Origin: an uncultured Prevotella sp.
GTDB taxonomy: Bacteria; Bacteroidota; Bacteroidia; Bacteroidales; Bacteroidaceae
Length of the DNA stretch: 64,000 nucleotides
Assembly: GCA_900322035.1 (NCBI GenBank)
Contig: ONYL01000004.1
Coordinates: forward strand, 17,258-81,257
Direction of reading: 5' to 3'
The notes beneath the pieces are model-generated. The model did not search any database, was not told the origin of the DNA, and saw nothing but the letters and a program-made list of their open reading frames with translations. A program made the translations under genes and the position numbers. This document shows, one piece after another, positions 7,492 through 17,598 of the stretch. The stretch's first letter is position 1. Each line of letters begins with the position of its first letter.

Positions 7492-9732
7492 ATGAAATTC
7501 CTAAATACGAGGCCGAAAACGCTCCCAACAAATCCTCTGCTTCTTGTGCTGCTACTGTTGATGTCAGGATGGCTGACAAGCTGCACCTTTCGCACCTCCT
7601 ACAAATATAAGATTGGTGTGTCGCAATGCGTTGGCGGACGTTGGCGCGACAAGGTGAACAACGAGATGCTCTCCGCTCAGCATCTCTACGACACCGACGT
7701 TAAGGTATGCATCGCCAATGCCGACAACAACACAGACCGTCAACGTCAGCAGATCGACAGCTTGATAAAAGCCGGTGTGGACCTGTTAGTCATTTCGCCC
7801 AATGAGTACAAACCACTTTCGCCCTGTGTGGATGAAGCCAAGAAGAAAGGCATCCCCGTAATACTCTTCGAGCGCAAGACCTCGACCGACAACTACACCG
7901 CCTATATCGGTGGCGACAACGTGGAGGCAGGGCGCGCCATGGGCCGTTATGCCGCCGGTTTGTGCCACGACAGCATCCGTGTGGAGCGCCGCCCGGTTGT
8001 GCTGGAAATCACAGGGCGTCTCGTGATGTCGCCCGACAGAGAACGCTACGAGGGCTTCAGCAGTGTGATGAAGGAGCATCCGGAGTTGGACTATCAGCAT
8101 ATAGAGACCAACTGGTCGTTTGAGGAATCTTATGCCGCCACGAAGAAATGGCTACTGGAGGGGAAACCTCTTGACGTCGTCTTCTGCCAGAGCGATTTGG
8201 CTTCCTTTGGAGCCTACAAGGCCGCCAAAGAACTTGGTAAGGAGAAGAATATCTATTTCCTCGGCGTAGACGCGCTGCCGGGCGAGGGCCTCGAGGCCAT
8301 TAAGCAAGGCAAACTTGCTGCCAGCTACATCTATCCCACCCATGGCGAAGAGATTATTGCCCTGGCACTGAATATTCTCGAGCACAAGCCCTACAAGCGC
8401 ACGAATATCATTGAGAGTATCGTCGTCACTCCAGAGAACGTGGAAGATATTGCCATCAATGCCTATGCCATTATGCGACAGAACGACTACTTGATCACCA
8501 TCCAAAACAAGTTGGAAAAATACCTCGGACTGTACCATGCCCAGCGCACGTTGCTCATCGCCTCCTTTGCCTTAGCTTTACTTCTCTTGTTTGCTGTGGT
8601 GCTGGCCTGGCGATCCTTTGTGGTCACAAGAAGGGCCAACCGGCGGATAAAGGAATTAGGCAAGGAGCAAACCCTCTTCTATACCAATGCCAGCCACCAG
8701 CTGCGCACGCCCCTGACGCTGATAACGGGTCCGCTGGCCCAATTGGCTGAGAGTAAAGCCTTGACCACTACCGACCGAGACCTTCTCAACATCGTGAGGC
8801 GAAACGCCGCCCAACTGCTCCGCCTCGTGACAGACGTGCTGCAATTCCAAAAGGAAAATCAGCGCCTTTTCCATGAGGCTCAAACCTGTGAGGCCGACGA
8901 GATTAGCCGACGGTCGGTTCAGGATGGACAGCACGATATGGTCTTGCGCGACCAGGGCGACGAACTGTCCACCGTGCTCATTGTTGACGACAATGCAGAC
9001 ATGCGTCAATACCTGCGCACTCTGCTTGTCGGCCGCTACTATGTATTGGAGGCCAGCGACGGGCAAAGCGGATTGAGGCTCGCCCGTGAAAGCATACCCG
9101 ATCTTGTTGTGAGCGATGTGATGATGCCTGTGATGGACGGCCTCACCTTCTGTAGCAAACTCAAGTCCGCCCCGCTGACGAGCCATATCCCCGTGATATT
9201 GCTCACAGCCCGCAGCTCTGATGAGCAGCAGGCCGAGGGATTAAGCCTGGGAGCCGATGCCTATCTCACCAAGCCGTTCAGTGCCGAGGTGCTATTGGCA
9301 CATATCGCCAGTCTGCTGTCCAACCGGCAGAAACTACGCGAGATCTTTGCAGCCAACGAATCGCCAGCCCACACCGAAAGCAAAGTAGAGGAAAAGATCA
9401 GCACTCCCGACAAGCGCTTCATGGACGCACTCCGTGATGCCATCTACAAGAATATGAGTAATCCCAAACTGAAGATGGACGACTTGGGGGCCGACATGGG
9501 AATCAGCCGTGTGCAACTCTATCGCAAGGTGAAAGTCATGACAGGCAAGTCACCGGTGGAGCTACTCAGGGAGATACGTCTTCAAAGAGCCAACAAACTA
9601 TTGAAGAGCACCGACAAGACGGTGGCCGAGGTGGCCTATGAAGTGGGCTTTGGCACTCCCGGTTATTTTTCCTCCTGCTTCAAAAAGCAGTATGGCAAAT
9701 ACCCCACGGAAATGAGGGAAGACACGAAATGA
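7492..9732 (+). CDS. Hybrid two-component regulator with sugar-binding periplasmic domain; ATPase domain not visible
   Basis: A single-chain membrane sensor and transcription factor, probably controlling the adjacent fructan genes. Start at 7492 is preferred over 7417 because it puts a clean signal/anchor with lipobox-like LTSC at residues about 15-30. Residues about 38-345 are a type I periplasmic sugar-binding fold (LacI/RbsB-like). A membrane helix spans about 352-375. A phospho-acceptor helix follows with His402 in NASHQLRTPLTL. A receiver domain has phospho-acceptor Asp542 (VVSDVMMPVMDG) and the LTAR and KPF signatures. An AraC-type DNA-binding domain closes the protein (about 640-746). 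Between the His helix and the receiver only about 45 residues remain, and no N-, G1- or G2-box is visible, so the HATPase_c domain seems absent. The best-known relative by architecture and context is the fructose-sensing regulator of Bacteroides thetaiotaomicron. Confidence 0.9.
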   Translation: MKFLNTRPKTLPTNPLLLVLLLLMSGWLTSCTFRTSYKYKIGVSQCVGGRWRDKVNNEMLSAQHLYDTDVKVCIANADNNTDRQRQQIDSLIKAGVDLLVISPNEYKPLSPCVDEAKKKGIPVILFERKTSTDNYTAYIGGDNVEAGRAMGRYAAGLCHDSIRVERRPVVLEITGRLVMSPDRERYEGFSSVMKEHPELDYQHIETNWSFEESYAATKKWLLEGKPLDVVFCQSDLASFGAYKAAKELGKEKNIYFLGVDALPGEGLEAIKQGKLAASYIYPTHGEEIIALALNILEHKPYKRTNIIESIVVTPENVEDIAINAYAIMRQNDYLITIQNKLEKYLGLYHAQRTLLIASFALALLLLFAVVLAWRSFVVTRRANRRIKELGKEQTLFYTNASHQLRTPLTLITGPLAQLAESKALTTTDRDLLNIVRRNAAQLLRLVTDVLQFQKENQRLFHEAQTCEADEISRRSVQDGQHDMVLRDQGDELSTVLIVDDNADMRQYLRTLLVGRYYVLEASDGQSGLRLARESIPDLVVSDVMMPVMDGLTFCSKLKSAPLTSHIPVILLTARSSDEQQAEGLSLGADAYLTKPFSAEVLLAHIASLLSNRQKLREIFAANESPAHTESKVEEKISTPDKRFMDALRDAIYKNMSNPKLKMDDLGADMGISRVQLYRKVKVMTGKSPVELLREIRLQRANKLLKSTDKTVAEVAYEVGFGTPGYFSSCFKKQYGKYPTEMREDTK

Positions 9733-9848
9733 GGCCAACAACAGCCTTTTTTAGTCGACTATTTTGTCTTTCTATGCAAAAATTGATACATGTAATAAAT
9801 GTGATAGTTTTTGAAAGATGTATTATTAGCCGGCTTTGTTCTTTTATC

Positions 9849-9856
9849 TACTTTTG
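9849..9856 (+). promoter_or_regulatory. -7 box before sugar permease
   Basis: TACTTTTG fits TAnnTTTG and lies 116 nt before the permease ATG. This gives a long leader in which no clear structure was found. It may be activated by the neighbouring regulator (inference). Confidence 0.5.
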
Positions 9857-9972
9857 CATCCAGCAAACGAAGGTCCCAACGGCACATCGGAAAACAAACC
9901 CGTTTTCATCCCCGAAAGCCTGCGGACCGGATATCCTGAATGTGACATATAAACAACAAAGGACCTAATAAT

Positions 9973-11154
9973 ATGGATAAAAAAATCGACAAATTAGCAC
10001 TTGTCAGTGTTATGCTCTGCTTCTTCGCCATGGGCTTTGTAGACTTGGTGGGAATTGCATCTAACTATGTGAAAAAAGACCTTGGGCTGAATGATGCTAC
10101 CGCAAACATTTTCCCCTCGCTGGTCTTCTTCTGGTTTCTTATTTTCTCTGTCCCCACTGGGGTGTTGATGAATAAGATTGGACGCAAAAAGACGGTATTG
10201 CTCTCGCTCGCCGTTACAGTGGTGTCGTTGTTGCTCCCTGCATTCGGCGAAAGCTTCGGCTTGATGCTGGTCAGCTTCTCACTCTTGGGCATCGGCAACG
10301 CGCTCATGCAGACCTCTCTCAATCCTCTTGTGGCCACCGTGGTGCGCGGTGGGCATCTGGCTTCCACGCTCACTTTCGGACAGTTTGTTAAGGCCATCGC
10401 CTCCTTCATGGCTCCCTATATAGCAGCTTGGGGCGCCACACAGGCCATTCCCAATTTCGGACTGGGCTGGCGCGTGCTCTTCCCCATCTACCTCTTTATC
10501 GGCATGGCTGCCTCACTCATGTTGCTCTCCACTCCCATCCAGGAAGAAGAAAATCACACCTCCGATTCGGAAAAGTCACCCACAGTAGCCCATCAGTTCG
10601 CTGCCAGCTTCCAACTGTTAGGCAAGCCCATTGTTCTGCTGAGCTTTATTGGCATCATGTGCCATGTGGGCATCGACGTAGGCACCAATACTACGGCACC
10701 GAAGATTCTCATGGAACGCTTAGGCATGACACTCGATGACGCAGCCTTTGCCACATCCCTGTATTTCATCTTCCGTACCATTGGCTGTTTCACAGGCTCT
10801 TTCTTCCTGCGTGTCGTCAACAACCGCCTGTTTTTCATCATCTCCATCACAATGATGGCACTGTCTATGCTCGGTCTTTTTGTCGGAACCTCCAAGTTGG
10901 TGCTCTACACCGCCATCGCTCTCGTGGGTTACGGCAACAGCAATGTCTTCTCGCTCATTTTCGCTCAAGCTTTGCAGAGTGTACCCGAAAAGCAAAACGA
11001 GGTAAGCGGTCTTATGATCATGGGACTCTTCGGCGGAACGGTTTTCCCACTCTTTATGGGCTTCGCCAGTGATGCCATGGGCCAGGCAGGCGCCGTATTG
11101 GTGATGGCCGTGGGTGTGGCCTATCTCTTCTCTTACATCAGAAACGTGAAATAA
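9973..11154 (+). CDS. MFS sugar permease, probably fructose
   Basis: A 393-residue inner-membrane transporter of the major facilitator superfamily with about 12 hydrophobic helices and the family loop motif after helix 2 (MNKIGRKK, about residues 64-71). It most resembles the FucP-like fructose/glucose permeases of Bacteroidetes. The substrate is inferred from context: a fructokinase starts 37 nt downstream on the same strand, and the fructan SusCD and GH32 genes follow. Its role would be to carry fructose freed in the periplasm into the cytoplasm. A promoter lies upstream, and the terminator after the kinase suggests a two-gene operon. Confidence 0.85.
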   Translation: MDKKIDKLALVSVMLCFFAMGFVDLVGIASNYVKKDLGLNDATANIFPSLVFFWFLIFSVPTGVLMNKIGRKKTVLLSLAVTVVSLLLPAFGESFGLMLVSFSLLGIGNALMQTSLNPLVATVVRGGHLASTLTFGQFVKAIASFMAPYIAAWGATQAIPNFGLGWRVLFPIYLFIGMAASLMLLSTPIQEEENHTSDSEKSPTVAHQFAASFQLLGKPIVLLSFIGIMCHVGIDVGTNTTAPKILMERLGMTLDDAAFATSLYFIFRTIGCFTGSFFLRVVNNRLFFIISITMMALSMLGLFVGTSKLVLYTAIALVGYGNSNVFSLIFAQALQSVPEKQNEVSGLMIMGLFGGTVFPLFMGFASDAMGQAGAVLVMAVGVAYLFSYIRNVK

Positions 11155-11191
11155 TCATTTATAGACATAACCAAAAAAACTAAATATCATC

Positions 11192-12082
11192 ATGAATAAA
11201 GTAATTGCCGGCCTCGGAGAGGTCTTATGGGACTGCCTTCCAGAAGGCAGAAAGTTGGGTGGAGCACCCGCAAATTTCGCCTATCATGCCAGTCAGTTTG
11301 GCTTTCCTGCCTATGCCATCAGTGCCATAGGCAACGACGAACTGGGCGACCAGACCGTGAAGGAACTGGAGAACAAGCAGTTGAAATATATCATGCCCCG
11401 CATCGACTTCCCAACGGGCACGGTACAGGTGCAACTCGATGAGGAAGGTGTGCCCACCTACGACATCAAGCGCGACGTAGCCTGGGACAACATCCCCCTC
11501 ACGGCAGAGATTGAGGACATAGCCAAACACTGCGGATGCGTTTGCTTTGGCTCACTGGCCCAGCGCAACACCGTCTCACACAATACCATCCACCACTTCT
11601 TGGCCTCCACGCCAATGGACTGCCTGAAGATTTTCGACATCAATCTGCGGCAGAATTTCTACACCAAGGAGATTATCCAGGAGTCGCTGAGTGCCTGCGA
11701 CATCCTCAAGATCAACGATGAGGAACTTGTCACCATCGGCCGTCTCTTCGGCTATCCGGGACTCGACATCGAAAACAAGTGCTATCTTATTCTGGGCAAA
11801 TACAACCTGAAGATGCTCGTGCTTACTTGTGGCACCAATGGCAGCTACGTTTTCGCGCCGGGATTGAAGAGTTTCCAACCGACTCCAAAGGTAGAAGTGG
11901 CCGATACAGTGGGGGCAGGCGACAGCTTCACAGGATCTTTCGCCGCGGCAATCCTCTCTGGAATGCCCCTGCAGGAAGCCCACAAACTTGCCGTTGAGGT
12001 CAGTGCCTACGTCTGCACCCAACCCGGAGCCATGCCCAAAATACCAGAGCATCTGCTCAACAGAATAAACAGAATAAGATAA
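11192..12082 (+). CDS. Fructokinase (PfkB family)
   Basis: A cytosolic sugar kinase of 296 aa, predicted to phosphorylate fructose with ATP to fructose-6-phosphate. The N-terminal family signature is present (GEVLWDCLPEGRKLGGAPAN, residues 8-27). The C-terminal signature DTVGAGDSFTGSF holds the catalytic Asp and anion hole (about 237-249). The GAPANFA region matches fructokinases rather than ribokinases or adenosine kinases. It is the second gene of the permease-kinase operon and is followed by a strong terminator. Specificity for fructose is supported by the locus but not proven by sequence. Confidence 0.9.
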   Translation: MNKVIAGLGEVLWDCLPEGRKLGGAPANFAYHASQFGFPAYAISAIGNDELGDQTVKELENKQLKYIMPRIDFPTGTVQVQLDEEGVPTYDIKRDVAWDNIPLTAEIEDIAKHCGCVCFGSLAQRNTVSHNTIHHFLASTPMDCLKIFDINLRQNFYTKEIIQESLSACDILKINDEELVTIGRLFGYPGLDIENKCYLILGKYNLKMLVLTCGTNGSYVFAPGLKSFQPTPKVEVADTVGAGDSFTGSFAAAILSGMPLQEAHKLAVEVSAYVCTQPGAMPKIPEHLLNRINRIR

Positions 12083-12143
12083 TATCTACAAAACTTTTTG
12101 TCTGACTTAATATGGATCAACTCCCGTGAGGGACAATGATCAT

Positions 12144-12180
12144 GCCTCAAAGCTCTCTCTCTTGAGCTTTGGGGCTTTTT
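12144..12180 (+). terminator. Terminator after fructokinase
   Basis: A 12-bp stem with one G-T pair (arms at 12144-12155 and 12164-12175, 8-nt loop) runs into a T-run. It separates the permease-kinase unit from the SusC unit. Confidence 0.85.
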
Positions 12181-12624
12181 CTTTCTTATAAATAAAGGAT
12201 AACCAACAGCTCTGCACGGGCGGTCAAGCCGTAGGCAGCACCCTTGGGTGTGGGCTGTTCTTCATTGTGAAGAAGGCTCGGCCTTATGGCCGCTTATCTC
12301 ATTCTTGTTCTTGTGTCACGTGTACGCCGGATCTTCCCGATGCAAACCAGTGCCTCCCCTACCCTCGTTTGCCTGTTGGCGCACAACGATGATTCCATGA
12401 TAACTTTAAAAGCAGCCCTCATCACTGCGCAACATACCATAGCAGGAATCCCGCCGAAAAATTATCCTCAAAAACCTTTTCGTTGAGCACACATCTTTGT
12501 TAGGTGAAAGCGGCAGGGAAAAAGTGGTAATCTCTATTTATGACTAATGAGTTGAGGATTGTTACATGAATCAAATCTTATATTTTATGAACTATTAGTA
12601 GAATTGACTTATATCAATTTCACT
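12181..12624. other. Gene-free spacer upstream of susC
   Basis: No credible gene is seen. The stretch contains two short perfect hairpins near 12259-12290 (TTCTTCA/TGAAGAA and CGGCC/GGCCG), possible regulator sites or RNA structure. Nothing else was recognised. Confidence 0.4.
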
Positions 12625-12632
12625 TAATTTTG
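12625..12632 (+). promoter_or_regulatory. -7 box before susC
   Basis: TAATTTTG with an ATTG 18 bp upstream (12603-12606) as a weak -33 element. It lies 44 nt before the susC ATG. Probably the regulated promoter for susC-susD-GH32. Confidence 0.6.
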
Positions 12633-12676
12633 CACTTGGAATCTTGAAAACAGAATAACCAATTAAATTCATCAGT

Positions 12677-15600
12677 ATGGAACATTTTAAAAAAGCATTG
12701 CTCGTAATGGCATTGTCTACAGCCAGCCTCTCGGCTTTGGCGCAGGATGTCATTGTCAGCGGCACAGTCAAGGACGCCACAGGCGAGCCCATCATCGGTG
12801 CGTCGGTGGTACAGAAAGGCACTTCCAACGGTACAGTCACCGATTTCGACGGTCACTTCTCATTCAAAGCGCCACAAGGCACTCCACTTGTAATCTCCTA
12901 TATAGGTTATGACACACAGGAGGCAAAGGCAGGAAGTGATATGGTGATAGAACTGAAGGAAAACTCCAAGGAGCTCAACGAGGTCGTCGTCACGGGCTAC
13001 ACCACCCAGCGCAAGGCCGACCTGACAGGTTCGGTGGCCGTAGTGAGCACCAAGGACCTCAAGACCTCACCCGATCCCGACCCCATGCGCGCCCTTCAAG
13101 GCAAGGTGCCCGGCATGACCATCACCTCAAATGGCTCGCCCATCGGCACTGGAACGGTGCGCATTCGCGGTATCGGCTCGTTCAACTCCTCACAGGACCC
13201 GCTTTTCATCGTCGACGGAGTACCCACCAACATGGCGCTCAACTCACTCAACATGAACGACATTGAGAGCATGCAGGTGCTCAAGGACGCATCCTCGGCC
13301 AGCATCTATGGTTCGCGCGCATCAAACGGTGTGATCATCATCACGACGAAGAAAGGCAAGAAGGGCGACAAGGTGGCCGTGGACTTCTCCACCAACCTCA
13401 CCGCCCAGTTCTATACCAACCAGTCGAAGATGAAGCTGCTGGACACCAACGGCTATATTACCGCCATGGCACAGGCTGCCCTCAACGATGGAATCGATCC
13501 TGTGGCCTACGCCAGCAACTACGGCATTGACCTCAAGGCTGCCAACGGCATTCCCATCACCGCCTACGATCCCGCTACAGGTCAGACACTCAGCTTCACG
13601 GCTGGAGGGCGCTATAATGGATTCATCAACCAGCGACAGACGATGCCATTCTCGAACACGGACTGGGTGGACGCCATCTCCCACACGGGATTCTCCCAGA
13701 ACTACGACCTCTCCGTATCGCACGCCAACGACAAGCACAGCGCCATGTTCTCCTTGGGCTACAAGGATGTGGACGGCATTCTGAAATACACCAACTTCAA
13801 GAACATCTCCGCACGACTCAACACCTCGTGGAATCTCAACAAGATCATCACTGTGGGTGAGAACCTCACAGTCACCTACTCTTCACAGGTAGACTGCGCC
13901 CCCATGGAGAACGCCCTCAAGATGCCACCTGTGGTGCCTGTGTATGAAATCGACGGAAAGACCTTCGCAGGCCCCGTTGGCTCCATGTCCGACCGTGAGA
14001 ACCCCGCACGTGAGCAGTATGACAACCGCAAAAACCATCTCGACTACTGGCGCATCTTCGGCAACGGTTACGTAGAAATCAAACCCGTCAAGGGCCTCAC
14101 GCTGAAGTCCAACTTCGGTATCGACTACAAGACGTCGTTCATCAATGCCATGACCCATACTTATCTGTCGGACGTGGTGAGAAACGATATCGCCAAGACC
14201 ACGCTCTCGAACAACAACGAAACCAACTGGGTATGGTCCAACACGGCCAACTACCTCTTCAACCTGGGCGCAGACCACCACTTCAACGTCCTCGTGGGTA
14301 GCGAGCTTTCCAAACAGAGCATCATCGACTTCTCTGCCTACTCCGAGGGATATGCCTTGGAAGACGTAGACTATATGTGGCCCAACGCAGCCACTGGCAC
14401 CATGAGCAATAGCGGCGCCAAGTTTGGCTATCGCCTTGCCTCTTTCTTCGGAAAGATCGACTACAACTGGCAGGACATGCTGTTGGCTTCGTTCACCATC
14501 CGCGAGGACGGCTCCTCACGTTTCGGAAAGAACAGCCGCTGGGGTACCTTCCCCGCCGCCTCTCTCGGTTTCCGCTTCTCTCAGTTGCTCCACTACAACT
14601 GGCTTAACGATGCCAAGCTGCGCCTTTCTTGGGGCCAGACGGGCAACCAGGCCATCGACAACAACGCACAGTTCGGACTCTATGTCGTGGACTATGGACT
14701 GGATCGTGTCACCTCCACCGCTTACGACCTCGCTCTGCAAGGATCCGGCACCTTCCCCTCCGGCTACCGTGCCACCCAGCTGGCCAACCCCAACCTCAAG
14801 TGGGAGTCTGCAACGCAGTACAACATCGGCCTTGACTTCACCCTGCTCAACAACTCGCTCTACGGCTCTATCGACGCCTATATCAAGAATGTGGATGACA
14901 TGCTCATCAATCCCGCTTATCTCGGCGCAACCGGCGAGGGCGGTAACCAATGGCAGAACGGCCCCTCGCTGCGCAACTGGGGTATGGAGTTTGCCTTGGG
15001 CTACAGAAAGCAACTGGCTTGCGGGCTTGGACTCGATATCAATGGCAACCTGAGCTTCTTCCGCAATCGCGTCACCTACCTGCCCACCACCACTACAGGA
15101 GCATACGCCCACACTTCGACGGAAGACTTGGTACAGAGCCGCAAGCCCTACGGGTCGATCGTAGGATATGTTGTTGACGGATTGTTCCAAACCCAGGAAG
15201 AGGTGGACAAATCGGGCCAGCCCAACGCCCGCCTCGGTGGCCTGAGATATAAGGATCTGACCAATGACGGCAAGATTACCAGCGACGACCAGACCTGGAT
15301 CTACAATCCCGTGCCTGCCTTCTCCTACGGTCTCAATATCGGACTGACGTACAAAGACTTCGACTTGACCATGTTCTGGCAGGGAGTGGCCAATCAGGAT
15401 GTATACAACAACCAGAAATTCCAGACCGACTTCTGGGCCATCACCGACCCAGGATCCAACAAGGGAACACGCCTGCTCGGTGCATGGAACACCAACAACA
15501 CGGGCTCTTCCATTCCACGCCTGAGCACAATGAACCGCGCCGATGAGGGCCGCGCTTCTTCCTACTACGTTGAGAACGGCTCCTATCTCAAGCTGCGCAC

Positions 15601-15793
15601 CCTGCAGATGGGCTATCGCCTGCCGGCATCCTTGCTCAGCAAGCTCCACATGACCAGCGCCCGCGTCTACGTCTCCGGACAAAACCTGCTGACCATCAAG
15701 AGCAGCTCGCTCACTTGCTCCGACCCTGAGAACCCCAACTGGGACTATCCTCTCTCGTCTTCCATCTCCTTCGGCCTGCAAGTGGGATTTTAA
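12677..15793 (+). CDS. SusC-family TonB-dependent outer-membrane transporter (fructan locus)
   Basis: A 1038-residue outer-membrane importer for oligosaccharides, powered by TonB. A signal peptide ends near residue 22 (SALAQ). The carboxypeptidase-like regulatory domain follows (about 26-100, GTVKDATGEPIIGASV). The TonB box and SusC signature ELNEVVVTGY lie near 98-107, then the plug domain (about 110-230, with LFIVDGVPT and SIYGSRASNGVIIITTKKG), then the barrel ending in FGLQVGF. The length is typical. It is followed at 39 nt by its SusD partner. The fructan substrate is inferred from the neighbouring fructokinase and GH32. No SusE/F-like extra surface binding protein is encoded beside it. 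Confidence 0.95.
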   Translation: MEHFKKALLVMALSTASLSALAQDVIVSGTVKDATGEPIIGASVVQKGTSNGTVTDFDGHFSFKAPQGTPLVISYIGYDTQEAKAGSDMVIELKENSKELNEVVVTGYTTQRKADLTGSVAVVSTKDLKTSPDPDPMRALQGKVPGMTITSNGSPIGTGTVRIRGIGSFNSSQDPLFIVDGVPTNMALNSLNMNDIESMQVLKDASSASIYGSRASNGVIIITTKKGKKGDKVAVDFSTNLTAQFYTNQSKMKLLDTNGYITAMAQAALNDGIDPVAYASNYGIDLKAANGIPITAYDPATGQTLSFTAGGRYNGFINQRQTMPFSNTDWVDAISHTGFSQNYDLSVSHANDKHSAMFSLGYKDVDGILKYTNFKNISARLNTSWNLNKIITVGENLTVTYSSQVDCAPMENALKMPPVVPVYEIDGKTFAGPVGSMSDRENPAREQYDNRKNHLDYWRIFGNGYVEIKPVKGLTLKSNFGIDYKTSFINAMTHTYLSDVVRNDIAKTTLSNNNETNWVWSNTANYLFNLGADHHFNVLVGSELSKQSIIDFSAYSEGYALEDVDYMWPNAATGTMSNSGAKFGYRLASFFGKIDYNWQDMLLASFTIREDGSSRFGKNSRWGTFPAASLGFRFSQLLHYNWLNDAKLRLSWGQTGNQAIDNNAQFGLYVVDYGLDRVTSTAYDLALQGSGTFPSGYRATQLANPNLKWESATQYNIGLDFTLLNNSLYGSIDAYIKNVDDMLINPAYLGATGEGGNQWQNGPSLRNWGMEFALGYRKQLACGLGLDINGNLSFFRNRVTYLPTTTTGAYAHTSTEDLVQSRKPYGSIVGYVVDGLFQTQEEVDKSGQPNARLGGLRYKDLTNDGKITSDDQTWIYNPVPAFSYGLNIGLTYKDFDLTMFWQGVANQDVYNNQKFQTDFWAITDPGSNKGTRLLGAWNTNNTGSSIPRLSTMNRADEGRASSYYVENGSYLKLRTLQMGYRLPASLLSKLHMTSARVYVSGQNLLTIKSSSLTCSDPENPNWDYPLSSSISFGLQVGF

Positions 15794-15832
15794 ATCATCA
15801 TGTACATATAACATATTACAAAGAATCGAGTC

Positions 15833-17572
15833 ATGAAAAAGATATATATATTTGCTTTGGCAGCCGCATTGACCATGAGCCTGACTGGCTGCGACGATTT
15901 CCTCGACTACACGCCTACCGCTGTGGTGGATGAGGATAAGGCTTTCTCCGATCCGGAGAAGATGGTCAACAGTGCTTACGCCATGCTTGGCGACTGCTGG
16001 TACTCCTACCCCTTCAACCTCTGGCCCTACGGTGACCTTGCGTCCGACGACTGCCTCAAAGGCGGCTCTGGAACGGGTGACACGGGTTATCACGACATAG
16101 AGGTGTGGTCATCGCTGACCTCCACTCGCGGTGAGCTCGACGAACTGTGGTACCGTCTGAACTGTGCCGTGTCACGCTGCAATCGCGCCCTGGTCTCACT
16201 CGAAGAGAACGGCAGCAATGTGCTCGGCGACCAGACCACCACAGAGCGGGAAGCAGAAGTCCGCTTCCTGCGTGCCCACTTCTATTTCAAGCTCATCTCC
16301 GTGTTCCGCCAGGTGCCATGGATTGATGAGCAGGTCTATAAGGACAAGGCCACGGAGAAGACCCCTAACACGCAATACACATACGAGCAGCTCTTTGGAA
16401 AAGTCATCGACGACTTTAAGTTTGCCTTCGACCATCTGCCAGAGAAGCAGAACGAGGGCGGACGCGCCAACAAGATCGCCGCTGCCGCCTATCTTGCAAA
16501 ATGCTATCTCACACTTGCTTGGGGCGACGGTTATGAGGCCACCGATGGCGTGAACCACATCAACAAAGAATACATGCAGAAAGTGGTGGACTACACCAAT
16601 GTGGTCAAGGCGTCGAGCTACGGCTACCTGGAAGACTACGGCGACATCTTCCTGCCCGACTACAAAAACAGCAAGGAGAGCATCTTCGCCGTCCAAACCA
16701 GCGACTACTCTGAGGACCATACGAAATTCGGACGCGCCAACTGGTCAAACACGCTCAACGGCTGTTGGGGCATCTGGTCGTGCGGATGGGACTTCCACAA
16801 GCCATCGCAAAATCTCGTCAATGCCTTCAAGACCCGCAACGGCCTGCCTGAGTTTGACGACTACGACAAAACAAACGATTATCCCATCAACGGCAAGCCT
16901 GGGACTCAGAAGTGGGACCCGCGGCTCTTCCACACGGTAGGCATGCCCACTTTCCCCTACAAGTATGAATCGGAATACACGCTCACCAAAGCCAATTCGC
17001 GGACACCCAACACCTATGGCTACTACACTTCGTTGAAGGAAGTTCCGCAGCGTTCCAAGGGAGAGACCTACAACCGTCCATGGCAGGCCTTTGAGATGAA
17101 CGACTATGTGTTCCGCTACACCGACGTGATGCTCATGCGCGCCGAGGCCCTCATCGAGCTCGACCGCCTGCCAGAGGCCCGCACCATCATCAACGATATC
17201 CGCCAGCGTGCCAAGAACTCCATCAAGAAGCATATCGAATACGCTGCAGACCAATGCGAGATAGCACTCTATCCCGAGTCCTACTTCCAAGATAAAGAGA
17301 CAGCCCGCAAGTGTCTGCGCTGGGAACGCCGACTGGAGATGGGCATGGAAGGCAGCCGCTTTTTCGACCTGCGCCGCTGGGGCATCGCTTCGAAGACGCT
17401 CAACGACTATTTCAAGGCAGAGGCCAAGGATGTCTACGACGGCCAGCCCTACGCCGAATATTACAAGGATGCCCACTTCACGCCTGGCAAGAACGAGTTC
17501 TGGCCCATTCCCTACAACCAGCTCTACTACATCCCCGGTCTGTATCAGCAGAATAAAGGATATGACAAGTAA
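15833..17572 (+). CDS. SusD-family surface glycan-binding lipoprotein (fructan locus)
   Basis: A 579-residue lipoprotein that caps the SusC barrel and captures glycan at the cell surface. The signal peptide ends in a clear lipobox, SLTGC (about residues 16-20), followed by acidic residues (DDFLDY), as expected for surface export in Bacteroidetes. The body shows the RagB/SusD all-helical TPR pattern: AEVRFLRAHFYFKLISVFR near 145-163 and the C-terminal YTDVMLMRAEALIELDR and CLRWERRLEMGMEGSRFFDLRRWG blocks. The length is normal. It lies between the SusC and GH32 genes, with 39-nt and 26-nt gaps, in one operon. Confidence 0.95.
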   Translation: MKKIYIFALAAALTMSLTGCDDFLDYTPTAVVDEDKAFSDPEKMVNSAYAMLGDCWYSYPFNLWPYGDLASDDCLKGGSGTGDTGYHDIEVWSSLTSTRGELDELWYRLNCAVSRCNRALVSLEENGSNVLGDQTTTEREAEVRFLRAHFYFKLISVFRQVPWIDEQVYKDKATEKTPNTQYTYEQLFGKVIDDFKFAFDHLPEKQNEGGRANKIAAAAYLAKCYLTLAWGDGYEATDGVNHINKEYMQKVVDYTNVVKASSYGYLEDYGDIFLPDYKNSKESIFAVQTSDYSEDHTKFGRANWSNTLNGCWGIWSCGWDFHKPSQNLVNAFKTRNGLPEFDDYDKTNDYPINGKPGTQKWDPRLFHTVGMPTFPYKYESEYTLTKANSRTPNTYGYYTSLKEVPQRSKGETYNRPWQAFEMNDYVFRYTDVMLMRAEALIELDRLPEARTIINDIRQRAKNSIKKHIEYAADQCEIALYPESYFQDKETARKCLRWERRLEMGMEGSRFFDLRRWGIASKTLNDYFKAEAKDVYDGQPYAEYYKDAHFTPGKNEFWPIPYNQLYYIPGLYQQNKGYDK

Positions 17573-17598
17573 GCCATCCGCACACTTCTATTTATAAC

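Noticed and set aside
9729-9968. Plus-strand frame of 79 codons between the regulator and the permease
   Set aside because: It overlaps the promoter of the permease, has cysteine-rich random composition and no start signal.
12250-12300. Possible riboswitch in the susC upstream spacer
   Set aside because: Only two small unrelated hairpins are present, and they lie upstream of the promoter box, so they would not be in the susC mRNA.
14516-16093. Minus-strand open frame of 525 codons across susC and susD
   Set aside because: It is antisense to two certain genes, has no domain pattern, no promoter and Val/Gly-rich shadow composition.
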